Source: Hyphomicrobiales bacterium (GTDB taxonomy: Bacteria > Pseudomonadota > Alphaproteobacteria > Rhizobiales > Rhizobiaceae). Taken from it: 64,000 nt of DNA. Shown here piece after piece: positions 27,589-36,195 of this stretch. The notes below the pieces were generated by a model. That model had not been told where the DNA came from. It worked only from the letters and a program-made list of their open reading frames with translations, and did not search any database. Both the position numbers and the translations under genes were made by a program. Every line of letters starts with the position of its first letter. Within the stretch, counting starts at the first letter, position 1. The stretch covers positions 372,001-436,000 of the forward strand of contig UCNE01000013.1 in assembly GCA_900473685.1 (NCBI GenBank). The letters run 5' to 3'.

Positions 27589-28341
27589 TCAAACGTCCTG
27601 ACCGCAGGCGCGGCAGAAGCGGCGGACGGTTTCCGCCATGCCATATTCCAGCGCATCCGCCGTCAGGCCGTGGCCGATCGAGACTTCGGCCAGATTGGAA
27701 ATCCGTGCCGCCAGTGCCGGCAGGTTGGCAACCGTCAGGTCGTGGCCAGCATTGACGTCGAGCCCCAAGGTCGCCGCAAGATCGGCGGTCTTGCCCAGTT
27801 CCTCCAGAAGAACCGCACCACGCTCGGGATCGTCGTAGCACCCGCCATAAGGCCCGGTGTAAAGCTCGATCCGGTCGGCGCCAATTTCCTTGGCAATTGT
27901 CAGCGCCTCGAGGTCTGGATCGCCATCGGCAAACAGCGAAACGCGAAAACCACCCTTTTTCAATCGCCCAACGACGTTGCCGAGCAGATTGTGGTTCTTG
28001 CGAAAATCCCAACCATGATCGGATGTTGCCTGAGCCGGATCGTCGGGTACCAGCGTTACCTGCTCTGGCTGGTGCCGCTCGACAAGCTGAAGGAACTCCT
28101 CGTTCGGAAATCCTTCCATGTTGAATTCGGTCTGAGGATAGAGATCGTCGATCAGCGCACGGATCGGCGCCAGATCGGAAAAACGGATATGCCGCTGGTC
28201 CGGCCGCGGGTGCACGGTAAGGCCACTTGCTCCAGCGTCCAGCGCAATCTGGCCAAGCCCCGTAACGGACGGCCAGGGAAGATCACGCCGGTTTCGCAGC
28301 ATCGCGACCGCATTCAGGTTCACGGAGAGTTTCGCAGCCAT
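27589..28341 (-). CDS. pdxJ: Pyridoxine 5'-phosphate synthase
   Basis: The 250-residue TIM-barrel enzyme condenses 3-amino-2-oxopropyl phosphate with deoxyxylulose 5-phosphate to form pyridoxine 5'-phosphate. It has [16 protein letters not shown], the phosphate-binding [31 protein letters not shown] and [13 protein letters not shown] motifs. The start is the ATG 28341, with GGAAGG seven bases upstream; the longer open frame to 28485 has no homology. It is alone here; pdxA is not in the window. Product PLP serves the aminotransferase nearby. Confidence 0.93.
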   Translation of the reverse strand: MAAKLSVNLNAVAMLRNRRDLPWPSVTGLGQIALDAGASGLTVHPRPDQRHIRFSDLAPIRALIDDLYPQTEFNMEGFPNEEFLQLVERHQPEQVTLVPDDPAQATSDHGWDFRKNHNLLGNVVGRLKKGGFRVSLFADGDPDLEALTIAKEIGADRIELYTGPYGGCYDDPERGAVLLEELGKTADLAATLGLDVNAGHDLTVANLPALAARISNLAEVSIGHGLTADALEYGMAETVRRFCRACGQDV

Positions 28342-28715
28342 TTCAGCACCTTCCAAGGATACCGCCGTCATTACGGCGCCCTTTTCTAACGGTTCATCCG
28401 CCGCCCCGCAACAAATCTGCAGCAGAGAAAGCGTCTCCGTTACAATATTCGTCAGAAGCCCGTTCAACGTCTTTATTTCAGACAAAACTCACGTTAAATG
28501 AGTGCAGTACCTGACAAACTGATAAAACTTCGATTTAATAGAGACTCACAGTACACGCCATGCGCTCCCGATGGTGAGCGGCACTGCTGAAAACCAAGTG
28601 AATCACCCAAGCCGGAACCGATGAACGCTCGTTTTTGCCTCGACACCATTCAATCGACACTCGCTCCTGACAGGGAAGCGCTGGTCTTGATGGTATTTTC
28701 GGGGAGAACACGTTA
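28342..28715. other. Intergenic region (374 bases)
   Basis: No gene or RNA is recognisable. The stretch is AT-richer than its surroundings and holds the promoters of pdxJ (leftward) and of the wHTH-like gene (rightward). GGGGAG stands 11 bases before the latter's ATG. I see no repeat or operator that stands out. Confidence 0.4.
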
Positions 28716-29831
28716 ATGCCGCAACGTGCGAGGCCAGACGACGACGCCATCCGTCAATCCCTTGATGGCGTGCTGTCGAGCGCTCTTTTTGCCCGCTCCG
28801 AGCGATTGCGCGCCTTCCTGAAATATGTCGTCGACAAGGAGATGGAGGGCACCGGTCACCAGCTGAAGGGGTATACGATCGGCATCGATGTCTTTGACCG
28901 GCCGCAGGCCTTCAATGCCGATAGCGATCCCCTGGTGCGCGTCCATGCCGGCAAGCTGCGAAAGCTGCTGGCCGCCTATTACGCTGAGGAAGGCGCACAG
29001 GATCCCTGGCGCATCGACATCCCGAAGGGAACCTACGTACCCGAATACAAGCGCCAGCGCGTTTCGCCGGCCATCTCGGCAGATGCGTCGCGTATCCCGG
29101 CATCGCCACGCCGGGCCGCCAACAGGCGTTTCGCCTGGCTGCCTGCGCCCCTGTCTTCGCCCCTGGCTGTGCTGTCGGTCCTGCCGCTGCTGATTTTCGT
29201 TCCCTTGTCGTCCCCGGCTTTGAGCGTCAACGTTTCGGAACAATCAAGCCTGCATGGCGCAGTTCTTGAACGCAAATTTGCCGACGACCTGCCGAAGATT
29301 TCCGTACGTTCGCAATGGCCGCGCAGCGGAACGGCGGCGCGCTTTGCCGACGCATTCCGCAATGCCGCATCGCATTACCGGACGATCGCCGCCGTGCCTG
29401 GTGCCGTGCTGTGGAAACGGCCGACACGCCCGGTTTCCGACCCCCTGGCGTTTACCGTTTCCATTCTGCCTCAGAAAGCACCCGCAGGGCTTCGTGTTCT
29501 GATCAAGAATGATGCGTCGTCGGACATTCTCTACGACCAGGTCATTATTGGCACTCGATTGGCCAATGAAGCCGATATTCTCTATGAGAGCCTTGCACTT
29601 GCGGCCAAGGTGCTGTCTTCGGACGGCAATATCTTCCGCTATGCCAGTGCGACGAAGACCGACAGTCCGCTGATGGAATGCATGGTGTTGACCGACACAT
29701 ATCGCTACCAGCAGACCCGCGAGGCTTTTCAGGAGGCCAAGTCCTGCCAGGAAAAATTGTCGATCAACCACCAGCGCAAGCTGAAATTCGTCATCAATGC
29801 CGGATCCCTGCCGTTGACCCTTATTCGCTAA
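28716..29831 (+). CDS. wHTH-like/adenylate-cyclase-associated N-terminal domain membrane protein
   Basis: The 371-residue protein opens with a domain often found at the start of rhizobial and acidobacterial adenylate-cyclase or TPR regulators (residues 10-115; RSERLRAFLKYVVDKEMEG, LKGYTIGIDVFDRPQAFNAD and PLVRVHAGKLRKLLAAYYAEEG). A single membrane segment follows (about 137-165), then a 200-residue extracytoplasmic part with three Cys (MECMV, AKSCQEK) and no catalytic motif I can name. No cyclase domain is present. I infer a cytoplasmic wHTH-like or protein-binding domain joined to a periplasmic sensor, a one-component membrane regulator; unproven. Confidence 0.7.
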   Translation: MPQRARPDDDAIRQSLDGVLSSALFARSERLRAFLKYVVDKEMEGTGHQLKGYTIGIDVFDRPQAFNADSDPLVRVHAGKLRKLLAAYYAEEGAQDPWRIDIPKGTYVPEYKRQRVSPAISADASRIPASPRRAANRRFAWLPAPLSSPLAVLSVLPLLIFVPLSSPALSVNVSEQSSLHGAVLERKFADDLPKISVRSQWPRSGTAARFADAFRNAASHYRTIAAVPGAVLWKRPTRPVSDPLAFTVSILPQKAPAGLRVLIKNDASSDILYDQVIIGTRLANEADILYESLALAAKVLSSDGNIFRYASATKTDSPLMECMVLTDTYRYQQTREAFQEAKSCQEKLSINHQRKLKFVINAGSLPLTLIR

Positions 29832-30168
29832 CGCGGACGACTGTTGCCATCAACGGAACAAGAGTTGCGTGGAAAACAGTATTTTTCGGCTTGGTATAGC
29901 CAAAATCGCTGAAAAACCTTAGATTTCATCCCCAAAGTTACTAGCTGTTCATTGTCACGCCGCGCGTGTATTCTAAGTGTGCAAGTGGGAGAAAGCCTGG
30001 TCGCTCATCAGGCAAGCACGATGGTTGCGAGTATCCTTCCCGCCGGGATGGCGTGCATGACCTCGAGGAACAGCCCAAGGAGACATGCGGCGCATCCTGA
30101 TGCGTCACAGGCAGATTGACGTCTCCAGGATATCTCCCGCAGGTTAACCAGCGGGGTTATGTCAAAGA
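29832..30168. other. Intergenic region (337 bases), no gene seen
   Basis: No open frame with coding character is visible. The part 29900-30000 is AT-rich and may hold a promoter. A short weak hairpin GCCTG(9)CAGGC is present about 29995-30013. I find no tRNA, repeat or riboswitch pattern. Confidence 0.4.
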
Positions 30169-30849
30169 ATGCCAGAACAAGGTAAGACACATCCTTCTCA
30201 ACCGGGCAGCCGGCAATCGCCCGGCTTTCTTCCTCACCTCCCCTTGCCGGGAACCATCGCCGGCAATCATGTTGCCATCGCCGACATGGCGGATGCCTTC
30301 GGCGTCACCCACCGGACCCTGCATTTCTATGAGGAAAAGGGCCTGCTCTCGGCCGATCGAATGGGGCCGATGCGGGTCTACGGACTGGACGACATCCGGC
30401 GCATGACCGTCATCAATGCCTGCCGCGAAATCGACATGCCGATCGCGGCCATCCAGGACCTGATGTCGGCCCTCAGCGCCTCGTCCAGCCAAAAGCACGC
30501 AGCACAGATATTCGAGGATGCGCTGCATGCGCGAAAACGCGAACTCGCAGCCCAGCAATCCATCCTGCGGCGCCAGATGCAGCGGATCGGCGAACTCTTG
30601 GAATCTGCTGCCGACGGCGACAACCCGGAGCGCATCGCCCTGCCCCCGATCCATCTTTCACCGATCGAGACGAGATGCCTGATGTTCATGGCCGAAGGCT
30701 ATCCGGCAAACCGCATCGCCACGATGATGGACATGGACCTGACGGCCGTGTTGACGCTGGAATCCGATATCATCCGCAAATTCAACGGCCATAACCGCTT
30801 TCAGGCGGTCGCAAAGGCTGTGCTGATGGGGTTTGTGTCTGCGGAATAG
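30169..30849 (+). CDS. MerR-LuxR hybrid transcriptional regulator
   Basis: The 226-residue protein has a MerR helix-turn-helix (about 36-105; VAIADMADAFGVTHRTLHFYEEKGLLSADR), a coiled-coil linker (about 105-145) and a second, C-terminal helix-turn-helix resembling the LuxR/GerE fold (LSPIETRCLMFMAEGYPANRIATMMDMDLTAVLTLESDII, about 160-200). Two DNA-binding domains in one short chain without an obvious ligand domain is unusual. The start is uncertain: no strong ribosome site precedes ATG 30169 and homology begins near residue 35. It is convergent with the helicase gene. Targets unknown. Confidence 0.75.
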   Translation: MPEQGKTHPSQPGSRQSPGFLPHLPLPGTIAGNHVAIADMADAFGVTHRTLHFYEEKGLLSADRMGPMRVYGLDDIRRMTVINACREIDMPIAAIQDLMSALSASSSQKHAAQIFEDALHARKRELAAQQSILRRQMQRIGELLESAADGDNPERIALPPIHLSPIETRCLMFMAEGYPANRIATMMDMDLTAVLTLESDIIRKFNGHNRFQAVAKAVLMGFVSAE

Positions 30850-30852
30850 GCG

Positions 30853-31983
30853 TCAGCGGACGATCGTCAGCGTCTCGGCCGCGCGCGTGATTGCGGTATA
30901 GAGCCAGCGTTCGCGGGTATCGCGAAAAGCCCAGCTCTCATCGAACAGGACAACATTGTTCCACTGCGAGCCCTGCGCCTTGTGCACCGTCAGCGCATAG
31001 CCATAATCGAACTCGTCGTAACGCTTGCGCGTCGACCACGGAATTTCCCCTTCGACATCCTCAAAGGCGGTTTTCAAGAGCTTGATCTTGGCCGCACCAC
31101 GATCCATGTCGTCATCTTCCGGGCGGATCATCAGGTTGATGCCGGGCTTCACCGTTTCCTTGGACGAGGTCATCACCTGCCAGAGCGAGCCATTGAGCAG
31201 GCCCTTGGCGGGGTCGTTACGCAGGCAGACGAGCTTGTCGCCGGATTGCGGATATTCGGTGGTAAAGCCCTTCAGTTCACGCAGCCGCGTATTGTAGCGG
31301 CGGCGGGTCTTGTTGGTCCCCACCAGAACCTGATCGGCCCCAAGCACCAGGTCCTGCGTCACCTCGTTCTTGGAGATGATCCTGGCCGTCGAGCCGTAGT
31401 CGCCGTGCATGATCTCCTTGCCTTCGCGCACATGCATGGCAAGCTGGATGATCGGATTGTCACGTGCCTGCCGGTGAATGTCGGTCAGCAGGTAATCCGG
31501 CTCCTCATTGGTGAAGTAACCGCCGCCCGAGACCGGTGGCAGCTGGCCGGGATCACCCAGCACCAGGATAGGCGTGCCAAAGCTCATCAGGTCGCGGCCG
31601 AGCGCCTCATCGACCATCGAGCATTCATCGATGATGATCAGCGCCGCCTTGGCGACAGGAGACTGCCGGTTGATCGAAAACATCGGCGCGATCGAGGTCT
31701 TGCCGGTCTCTTCGTCCGACACTTCTTCCTCGCCGCGCGGCCGGTAGATCAGCGAATGGATGGTCTTGGCGTTCTTTGCGCCCTTGGAGCGCAGCACCTG
31801 CGCCGCCTTGCCGGTAAAGGCCGCGAAGAGAACGTCGCCATCGACATGCTCGGCAAAATGCCGGGCAAGCGTCGTCTTTCCGGTTCCAGCATAGCCGAAA
31901 AGCCGGAACAGCGGCGAACGCCCTTCCTTCAACCAGCGCGAAACGGCCTTGAGGGCCTCATCCTGTTGCGGTGCGAATTCCAT
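30853..31983 (-). CDS. RecD/Dda-like ATP-dependent DNA helicase
   Basis: A 376-residue SF1 helicase with Walker A FGYAGTGKTTLARHFAEH (motif I, about 28-38), Walker B IIIDECSMVDE, motif III LVLGDPGQLPPV, and the C-terminal UvrD-type motif VHKAQGSQWNNVVLFDE and YTAITRA. It has the size and motif order of phage-T4 Dda/RecD2-type helicases, without the long N-terminal region of RecD2. A role in DNA repair or replication-fork restart is plausible. It is divergent from the AbrB-type permease gene; the start at 31983 is a normal ATG. Confidence 0.88.
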   Translation of the reverse strand: MEFAPQQDEALKAVSRWLKEGRSPLFRLFGYAGTGKTTLARHFAEHVDGDVLFAAFTGKAAQVLRSKGAKNAKTIHSLIYRPRGEEEVSDEETGKTSIAPMFSINRQSPVAKAALIIIDECSMVDEALGRDLMSFGTPILVLGDPGQLPPVSGGGYFTNEEPDYLLTDIHRQARDNPIIQLAMHVREGKEIMHGDYGSTARIISKNEVTQDLVLGADQVLVGTNKTRRRYNTRLRELKGFTTEYPQSGDKLVCLRNDPAKGLLNGSLWQVMTSSKETVKPGINLMIRPEDDDMDRGAAKIKLLKTAFEDVEGEIPWSTRKRYDEFDYGYALTVHKAQGSQWNNVVLFDESWAFRDTRERWLYTAITRAAETLTIVR

Positions 31984-32135
31984 GTTTGTTCTATTGCCCG
32001 ATTCGGGTGTTCCTGTCGCGTCCCGCCGTGCTGATCGATGATTTGCCGCAACGGCGGGTCTATGAATGCTTACCTAAAAATACGGCCGATTGTCAGAATC
32101 TGCCTCATGCAGCGCGTATCGCTGTGGCGGAACCC

Positions 32136-33302
32136 ATGTTAAAACCGCGCCGGGCCAGCCTCCCAAGCGCGGCCTTTTGCTGCCATCCGAAAGTGCTCAC
32201 TGTGACGTCTGAACCTTCCGAAGACCCGTCCGCTCCCGTGGCCTCGGGCATCGGCCGCTGGAATATCGCATCTCAATGGGGCTTTCTGCTCCTGTTGTCC
32301 GCAGTCCTTGCGGGCTTGCTCGAACTCACCGGCATTCCGGCCGCGCTCTTGATGGGGCCGATGGTGGCCGGCGCCATCGTCGGCATGAACGGCGGCACGA
32401 TCCGCTTGCCGCGTCCGGCCTTTCTCTGCGCGCAGGCGTTGATCGGCACGATGATCGCCGAAACCATCCGTCCGGGCATTCTAGCGACCTTCTTTTCGAA
32501 CTGGCCACTGTTCCTCGCCGTTGTGCTCTCGGTCATTGCCATGAGCACGCTGAGCGGCTTCGTCATCAGCAAGCTCAATATCCTGCCCGGCACGACGGCG
32601 ATCTGGGGCTCGTCGGCGGGCGCCGCCACCTCGATGCTGGTCATGGCCGATGCCTATGGCGCCGATGTCCGGCTGGTCGCCTTCATGCAATATCTGCGCG
32701 TCGTTTTCGTCGCCGCCGCCGCCTCGATCGTGGCGCGTTACTCGGCTGGCATCGATGGCCCCGGACCGGAAATCGTCTGGTTCGGGCCTATCCACCTGGT
32801 GCCGTTCCTCGAAACGCTTGCCCTTGCCCTCTTCGGCGGCCTGCTCGGCAAATGGCTACGCATCCCGGCCGGGGTGTTTCTGGTGCCGTTCCTGCTCGGC
32901 TCGGCGCTCAGCGTCAGCGGTTTGCTGGTGATCGAGATTCCTGAATGGCTGCTGGCGCTCAGCTACGCCATGCTCGGCTGGAACATCGGGCTCGGCTTTA
33001 CCCGGCCGATCCTTGCCCATGCCCGCCGCGCGCTGGTGCCGACGATCATTTCCATCCTTGTCCTGATCGGCTTTTCCGGGCTGCTTGCCTATATCCTCGT
33101 GCATGCCGCAGGCATTGATCCGCTGACCGCCTATCTCGCCACCAGCCCCGGAGGCATGGATTCGATTGCCATCATCGCCGCCTCCAGCAATGTCGACGTG
33201 CCGTTCGTCATGGCGCTGCAGACGGCCCGGTTGCTGATGATCATGGCAATCGGCCCCTCGCTTGCCCGCTTCGTTGCTTCAAAAGCATTGCCGCCGCGAT
33301 AA
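32136..33302 (+). CDS. AbrB family membrane protein (putative transporter)
   Basis: The protein has two repeats of the AbrB_dup membrane domain (TIGR03082), about five helices each, with motifs GAATSMLVMADAYGADVRL and SPGGMDSIAIIAASSNVDVPFVMALQTAR. The E. coli relative AbrB is a putative regulator of aidB; others are called ammonia-monooxygenase-like permeases. The substrate is unknown. The start is uncertain: ATG 32136 gives 388 residues, GTG 32193 and 32202 would trim a non-membrane N-terminus. The frame is open to 31971. Confidence 0.75.
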   Translation: MLKPRRASLPSAAFCCHPKVLTVTSEPSEDPSAPVASGIGRWNIASQWGFLLLLSAVLAGLLELTGIPAALLMGPMVAGAIVGMNGGTIRLPRPAFLCAQALIGTMIAETIRPGILATFFSNWPLFLAVVLSVIAMSTLSGFVISKLNILPGTTAIWGSSAGAATSMLVMADAYGADVRLVAFMQYLRVVFVAAAASIVARYSAGIDGPGPEIVWFGPIHLVPFLETLALALFGGLLGKWLRIPAGVFLVPFLLGSALSVSGLLVIEIPEWLLALSYAMLGWNIGLGFTRPILAHARRALVPTIISILVLIGFSGLLAYILVHAAGIDPLTAYLATSPGGMDSIAIIAASSNVDVPFVMALQTARLLMIMAIGPSLARFVASKALPPR

Positions 33303-33350
33303 ATATTTGCACGCGGCCTGGGAATAAGAAGCGGCCCAGATGTGTCTTAC

Positions 33351-33381
33351 GTTCGAACCGGCTGAAAGGGCGGTTCGAACG
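33351..33381. repeat. Perfect inverted repeat in the leader of the sigma-factor operon
   Basis: CGTTCGAACCG (33351-33361) and CGGTTCGAACG (33371-33381) form 11-base arms around nine bases. It is 25 bases before the COG4315 gene start. It can form a hairpin in the leader RNA or act as an operator. Each arm itself contains a TTCGAA palindrome. Confidence 0.6.
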
Positions 33382-33405
33382 GGAACTCCAGAGAGGACAT
33401 ATCCA

Positions 33406-33780
33406 ATGCGATTTCTACCGCTCGTCACAGCTTTTTCCCTGATATCAGCCGCATCCGCCTTTGCGGCCCCCGCAGTCCAGACTGTGGAAACAGGCAAGGG
33501 CAAGGTCGTTGCCGCCGAGAACGGCATGACGCTCTATACCTACAAGAAGGATGAAAAGGGCGAATCCTACTGCTATGATAAATGCGCCACCAACTGGCCG
33601 CCTTATCTTGCCGAAGGCGCCGCTGCGGCCGATGGCGATTATACACTGGTCGAGCGCAAGGATGGCAAGAAGCAATGGGCTCTCAAGGGCATGCCGCTCT
33701 ACTTCTTCGTCAAGGACGCGAAAAAGGGCGATGCCACCGGCGACGGTGTAGGAAAGGTCTGGGATGCCGCACGCCCCTGA
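33406..33780 (+). CDS. Secreted COG4315-type lipoprotein-like repeat protein
   Basis: The 124-residue protein has a signal peptide (MRFLPLVTAFSLISAASAFAA) and a mature part with two copies of the COG4315 motif, LYTYKKDEKGESYCYDKCATNWPPYL and MPLYFFVKDAKKGDATGDGVGKVW. The Cys pair around CYDKC may bind heme or metal; the family is functionally undefined. The ATG is 33406, after GAGAGGA. It overlaps the sigma factor gene by 17 bases and is thus in one operon with the ECF pair. Confidence 0.8.
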   Translation: MRFLPLVTAFSLISAASAFAAPAVQTVETGKGKVVAAENGMTLYTYKKDEKGESYCYDKCATNWPPYLAEGAAAADGDYTLVERKDGKKQWALKGMPLYFFVKDAKKGDATGDGVGKVWDAARP

Positions 33781-34318
33781 TCAGGATATCCGCGTGAAGG
33801 GGGCATCCCCCCCTTCCGCGGAGACGTTTGAAAACCAGATCCTGTCGCTGGTGCCGTCGTTGCGGCGCTATTCCCGCAGCTTGGCCAAATCCGATAGCGA
33901 CGGCGAAGACCTGTTGCAGGATTGCGTCGAGAAGGTGCTCGTGCGCCGCAGCCAATGGCGCGGCGTCAACCTGCGCTCCTGGGCCTTCACGATCATGACC
34001 AATCTCTACCGCGACCGCTATCGGCGCGTGACCCAGCATCCTTCGGTCGAGTTCAATGACACGCTGGGGCTGACGGCAGAGGACGTGTCAGGCGACCCTT
34101 TGGAAAAGACGCGGCTGCACAGGGCGCTGAATGCGCTGAGCCCGGATCATCGCTCGGTGTTGATGCTGGTGGCCATTGAGGGATACGGCTACCAGGATGT
34201 CGCCGACATGCTGGCGATCCCGATCGGCACCGTGATGTCCCGCCTGTCGCGCGCGCGCCGCCAGATGGCAGCGCATCTGGCCGAAAACAACATCGTCACC
34301 CTGCGGAGACCGAAATGA
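33764..34318 (+). CDS. ECF-family RNA polymerase sigma factor
   Basis: A 184-residue extracytoplasmic-function sigma factor. Region 2 is about 15-80 (LRRYSRSLAKSDSDGEDLLQDCVEKVL, SWAFTIMTNLYRDRYRR) and region 4 about 120-178 (LNALSPDHRSVLMLVAIEGYGYQDVADMLAIPIGTVMSRLSRARRQM). Its start overlaps the secreted-protein stop by 17 bases and its stop overlaps the anti-sigma gene (ATGA). No long C-terminal extension is present. Confidence 0.93.
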   Translation: MPHAPDQDIRVKGASPPSAETFENQILSLVPSLRRYSRSLAKSDSDGEDLLQDCVEKVLVRRSQWRGVNLRSWAFTIMTNLYRDRYRRVTQHPSVEFNDTLGLTAEDVSGDPLEKTRLHRALNALSPDHRSVLMLVAIEGYGYQDVADMLAIPIGTVMSRLSRARRQMAAHLAENNIVTLRRPK

Positions 34319-35106
34319 CAGACGCCCACAAACCGGTCACCGAGGCAGATCTGCACGCCTATGTCGATGGGTTCCTTGACGAGGAACGCCGGCGTGCAGT
34401 CGAACTCTGGATGAGCGAACATCCGCAAGAGGAGGCCGAGGTCCGCCAATGGCAGGCGCAGGCGGCCGAGTTGCAGGCCGCGTTCTCAGGTTATGCGCAA
34501 TCGAGCGAACGCGACCGCATGCTCTTGAGCACTGCGGCAACACCATCCTCCCCCTCCCCGTGGCGCAAGACGGCCCTGATTGCCGCCTCATTGACGCTCT
34601 TCCTGTCAGGCACGGCAGTGGGCGTCTATGGCGAGAGATTGCTGGCCAGCCCCGTGACGATCGAGACAGCGACCGCACTCGACAACCTGCCCGGCCAGTC
34701 GAAGACGGCATACCTTGTTTACGCCAGCGAAAAACGCCATCCGGTCGAGGTCGGCGCTGATCAGCAGGAGCATCTTGTCACCTGGCTCGGCAAGCGACTG
34801 GACTACAAGCTGGTTGCCCCTGACCTCAAGGGCCTCGGCTTCTCCCTCGTCGGTGGCCGACTCCTGCCGGTCAACGGCAAGGCCGGTGCGATGCTGATGT
34901 ATCAGGATACGGCGGGACAGCGGCTGACTGTTCTTCTCGGCAAAAACCCGGAAAACGCCGAAACCAGCTTCCGCTTCGAATCAACAGGTTCGCTGGAAAC
35001 CTTTTATTGGATCGATGGCTCCATCGGCTACGCAGTGACTGGTGAAGTCAGCCGCGCCCGGTTGCAGCAAATTGCCGAGGAATGTTACCGGCAGTTCGAA
35101 ACCTAA
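34315..35106 (+). CDS. Anti-sigma factor (membrane, zinc-less type)
   Basis: A 263-residue regulator: a cytoplasmic N-terminal anti-sigma domain (about 8-70; EADLHAYVDGFLDEERRRAVELWMSEHP), a membrane helix (about 82-104) and a periplasmic part of 150 residues. The typical zinc motif HxxxCxxC is absent, so it is not a redox-type ZAS protein. It begins in the stop of the sigma gene, ensuring coupling and balanced amounts. It probably holds the sigma factor inactive until an envelope signal. Confidence 0.88.
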   Translation: MTDAHKPVTEADLHAYVDGFLDEERRRAVELWMSEHPQEEAEVRQWQAQAAELQAAFSGYAQSSERDRMLLSTAATPSSPSPWRKTALIAASLTLFLSGTAVGVYGERLLASPVTIETATALDNLPGQSKTAYLVYASEKRHPVEVGADQQEHLVTWLGKRLDYKLVAPDLKGLGFSLVGGRLLPVNGKAGAMLMYQDTAGQRLTVLLGKNPENAETSFRFESTGSLETFYWIDGSIGYAVTGEVSRARLQQIAEECYRQFET

Positions 35107-35183
35107 GGGCGACCTCGTATAGCAGGGCAGGATGCAAACGCAGCCTGCCCTGACCAAGCTTCAGCCGGAATTTCACGGCACGT

Positions 35184-35549
35184 TCAGCGCCCGGGGTCGT
35201 TTTCCAGCAAGATAGGCTTGCCGTGCGGCGTCGCCTCCGCCGCCCTCTGCCAGCTTTGCGTCAGATCGTTGAGGTGCGCCTGCGAGGTGATCGACAATTC
35301 GGTGACGAGGCGCGACAGTGCTGCCACCCAGCAATCGAAATAGTCGCCTGCATCGGCCCGCCGCCCCGGCTTGTAGAGTTCATGCGACAATGCCTCGGCC
35401 CATTCGCTCCAGGAAAACACGCCCTTCTCATGCAGCCGCACCGTCATGACAAAGGCTTCGGCCTGCCAGGGTTCGGCAAAAACCGGATCGCCCTCATGCG
35501 ATTTCGGCAGACCGGGAGATGCAGCCAGTGTCGGTTCAAATGCGTTCAA
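35184..35549 (-). CDS. Nitrile hydratase accessory protein
   Basis: This is a 121-residue relative of the nitrile hydratase beta subunit N-terminal part (P14K/NhlE type activator). It helps to load cobalt into the alpha subunit. PGLPKSHEGDPVFAEPWQAEAFVMTVRLHEKGVFSWSEWAEAL is the family signature. The best start is TTG at 35549, six bases after GGGAGG and 14 bases inside the beta subunit gene; no usable ATG is near. It is the last gene of the nitrile hydratase operon. Confidence 0.82.
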   Translation of the reverse strand: MNAFEPTLAASPGLPKSHEGDPVFAEPWQAEAFVMTVRLHEKGVFSWSEWAEALSHELYKPGRRADAGDYFDCWVAALSRLVTELSITSQAHLNDLTQSWQRAAEATPHGKPILLENDPGR

Positions 35550-36195
35550 GATAACCCTCCCAGGCATCGATCGAGACGGTGAGCGCCGGGTCGGCACCCT
35601 CGCCCCAGATTTCACCGGCATCGAATACGACCGTATAGACCCATTGCGGATTCTCGCCCTTGCCATGGGCGTTGTCGTCAGGAAAAACGAACGAGCCCTG
35701 CACGGCTTCAACAATGCCCTGCTTGGCGCGCGCATACCGCGGCAGCCGCGTATGGGTCTCGGGATTGAAGTTTTTCGTCCGCACCCGGTCGCCGGCGGCA
35801 AATCGCGGCCCATCCGGCACCGGGCGGTCACATGGGCCGCCTTTGGCAAGGACGCCCGCCACCGTGTCCGCCGTTAGAATGCGCTTCGGCTCCCTACCCT
35901 TTTCCAGCATATGACCTGCCGCCAATTCAGCGGCCGAAACGAAGCCATGCCGCTTCAACAGGATCTCCAGCCCACGGGTCCAGATTTCGTAATAGCTGGC
36001 AGACAGATACGTGGCAGGCGGAAGACTTTCCCGGGCATGCCGGCTCTCATCAATGTTCCATGCGCCAAAGGCACCGCAGGAGAGCGTCAGGCCGAGCGCC
36101 CTCTTTTCCCATTCGGCGTGGAAATACGGCTCGTCCGTCTCCGGCGCCACCGGACCCATCCCATGCTGCCCACCAAGATCCTGCGCGCCGTTCAT
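35536..36195 (-). CDS. nthB: Nitrile hydratase beta subunit
   Basis: A 219-residue beta chain of nitrile hydratase, which hydrates nitriles to amides. It opens [16 protein letters not shown] and contains [32 protein letters not shown] and [28 protein letters not shown], as in the family. The start overlaps the alpha-subunit stop (ATGA). It forms the alpha/beta heterotetramer with the neighbouring product. Confidence 0.93.
   Translation of the reverse strand: MNGAQDLGGQHGMGPVAPETDEPYFHAEWEKRALGLTLSCGAFGAWNIDESRHARESLPPATYLSASYYEIWTRGLEILLKRHGFVSAAELAAGHMLEKGREPKRILTADTVAGVLAKGGPCDRPVPDGPRFAAGDRVRTKNFNPETHTRLPRYARAKQGIVEAVQGSFVFPDDNAHGKGENPQWVYTVVFDAGEIWGEGADPALTVSIDAWEGYLERI

Noticed and set aside
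28342-28485. N-terminal extension of PdxJ
   Set aside because: No similarity to PdxJ and a good ribosome site precedes ATG 28341.
33321-33354. EcfG-type promoter (GGAAT...CGTT) before the COG4315 gene
   Set aside because: The spacing between the two boxes is about 24 bases, too long for the general-stress consensus.
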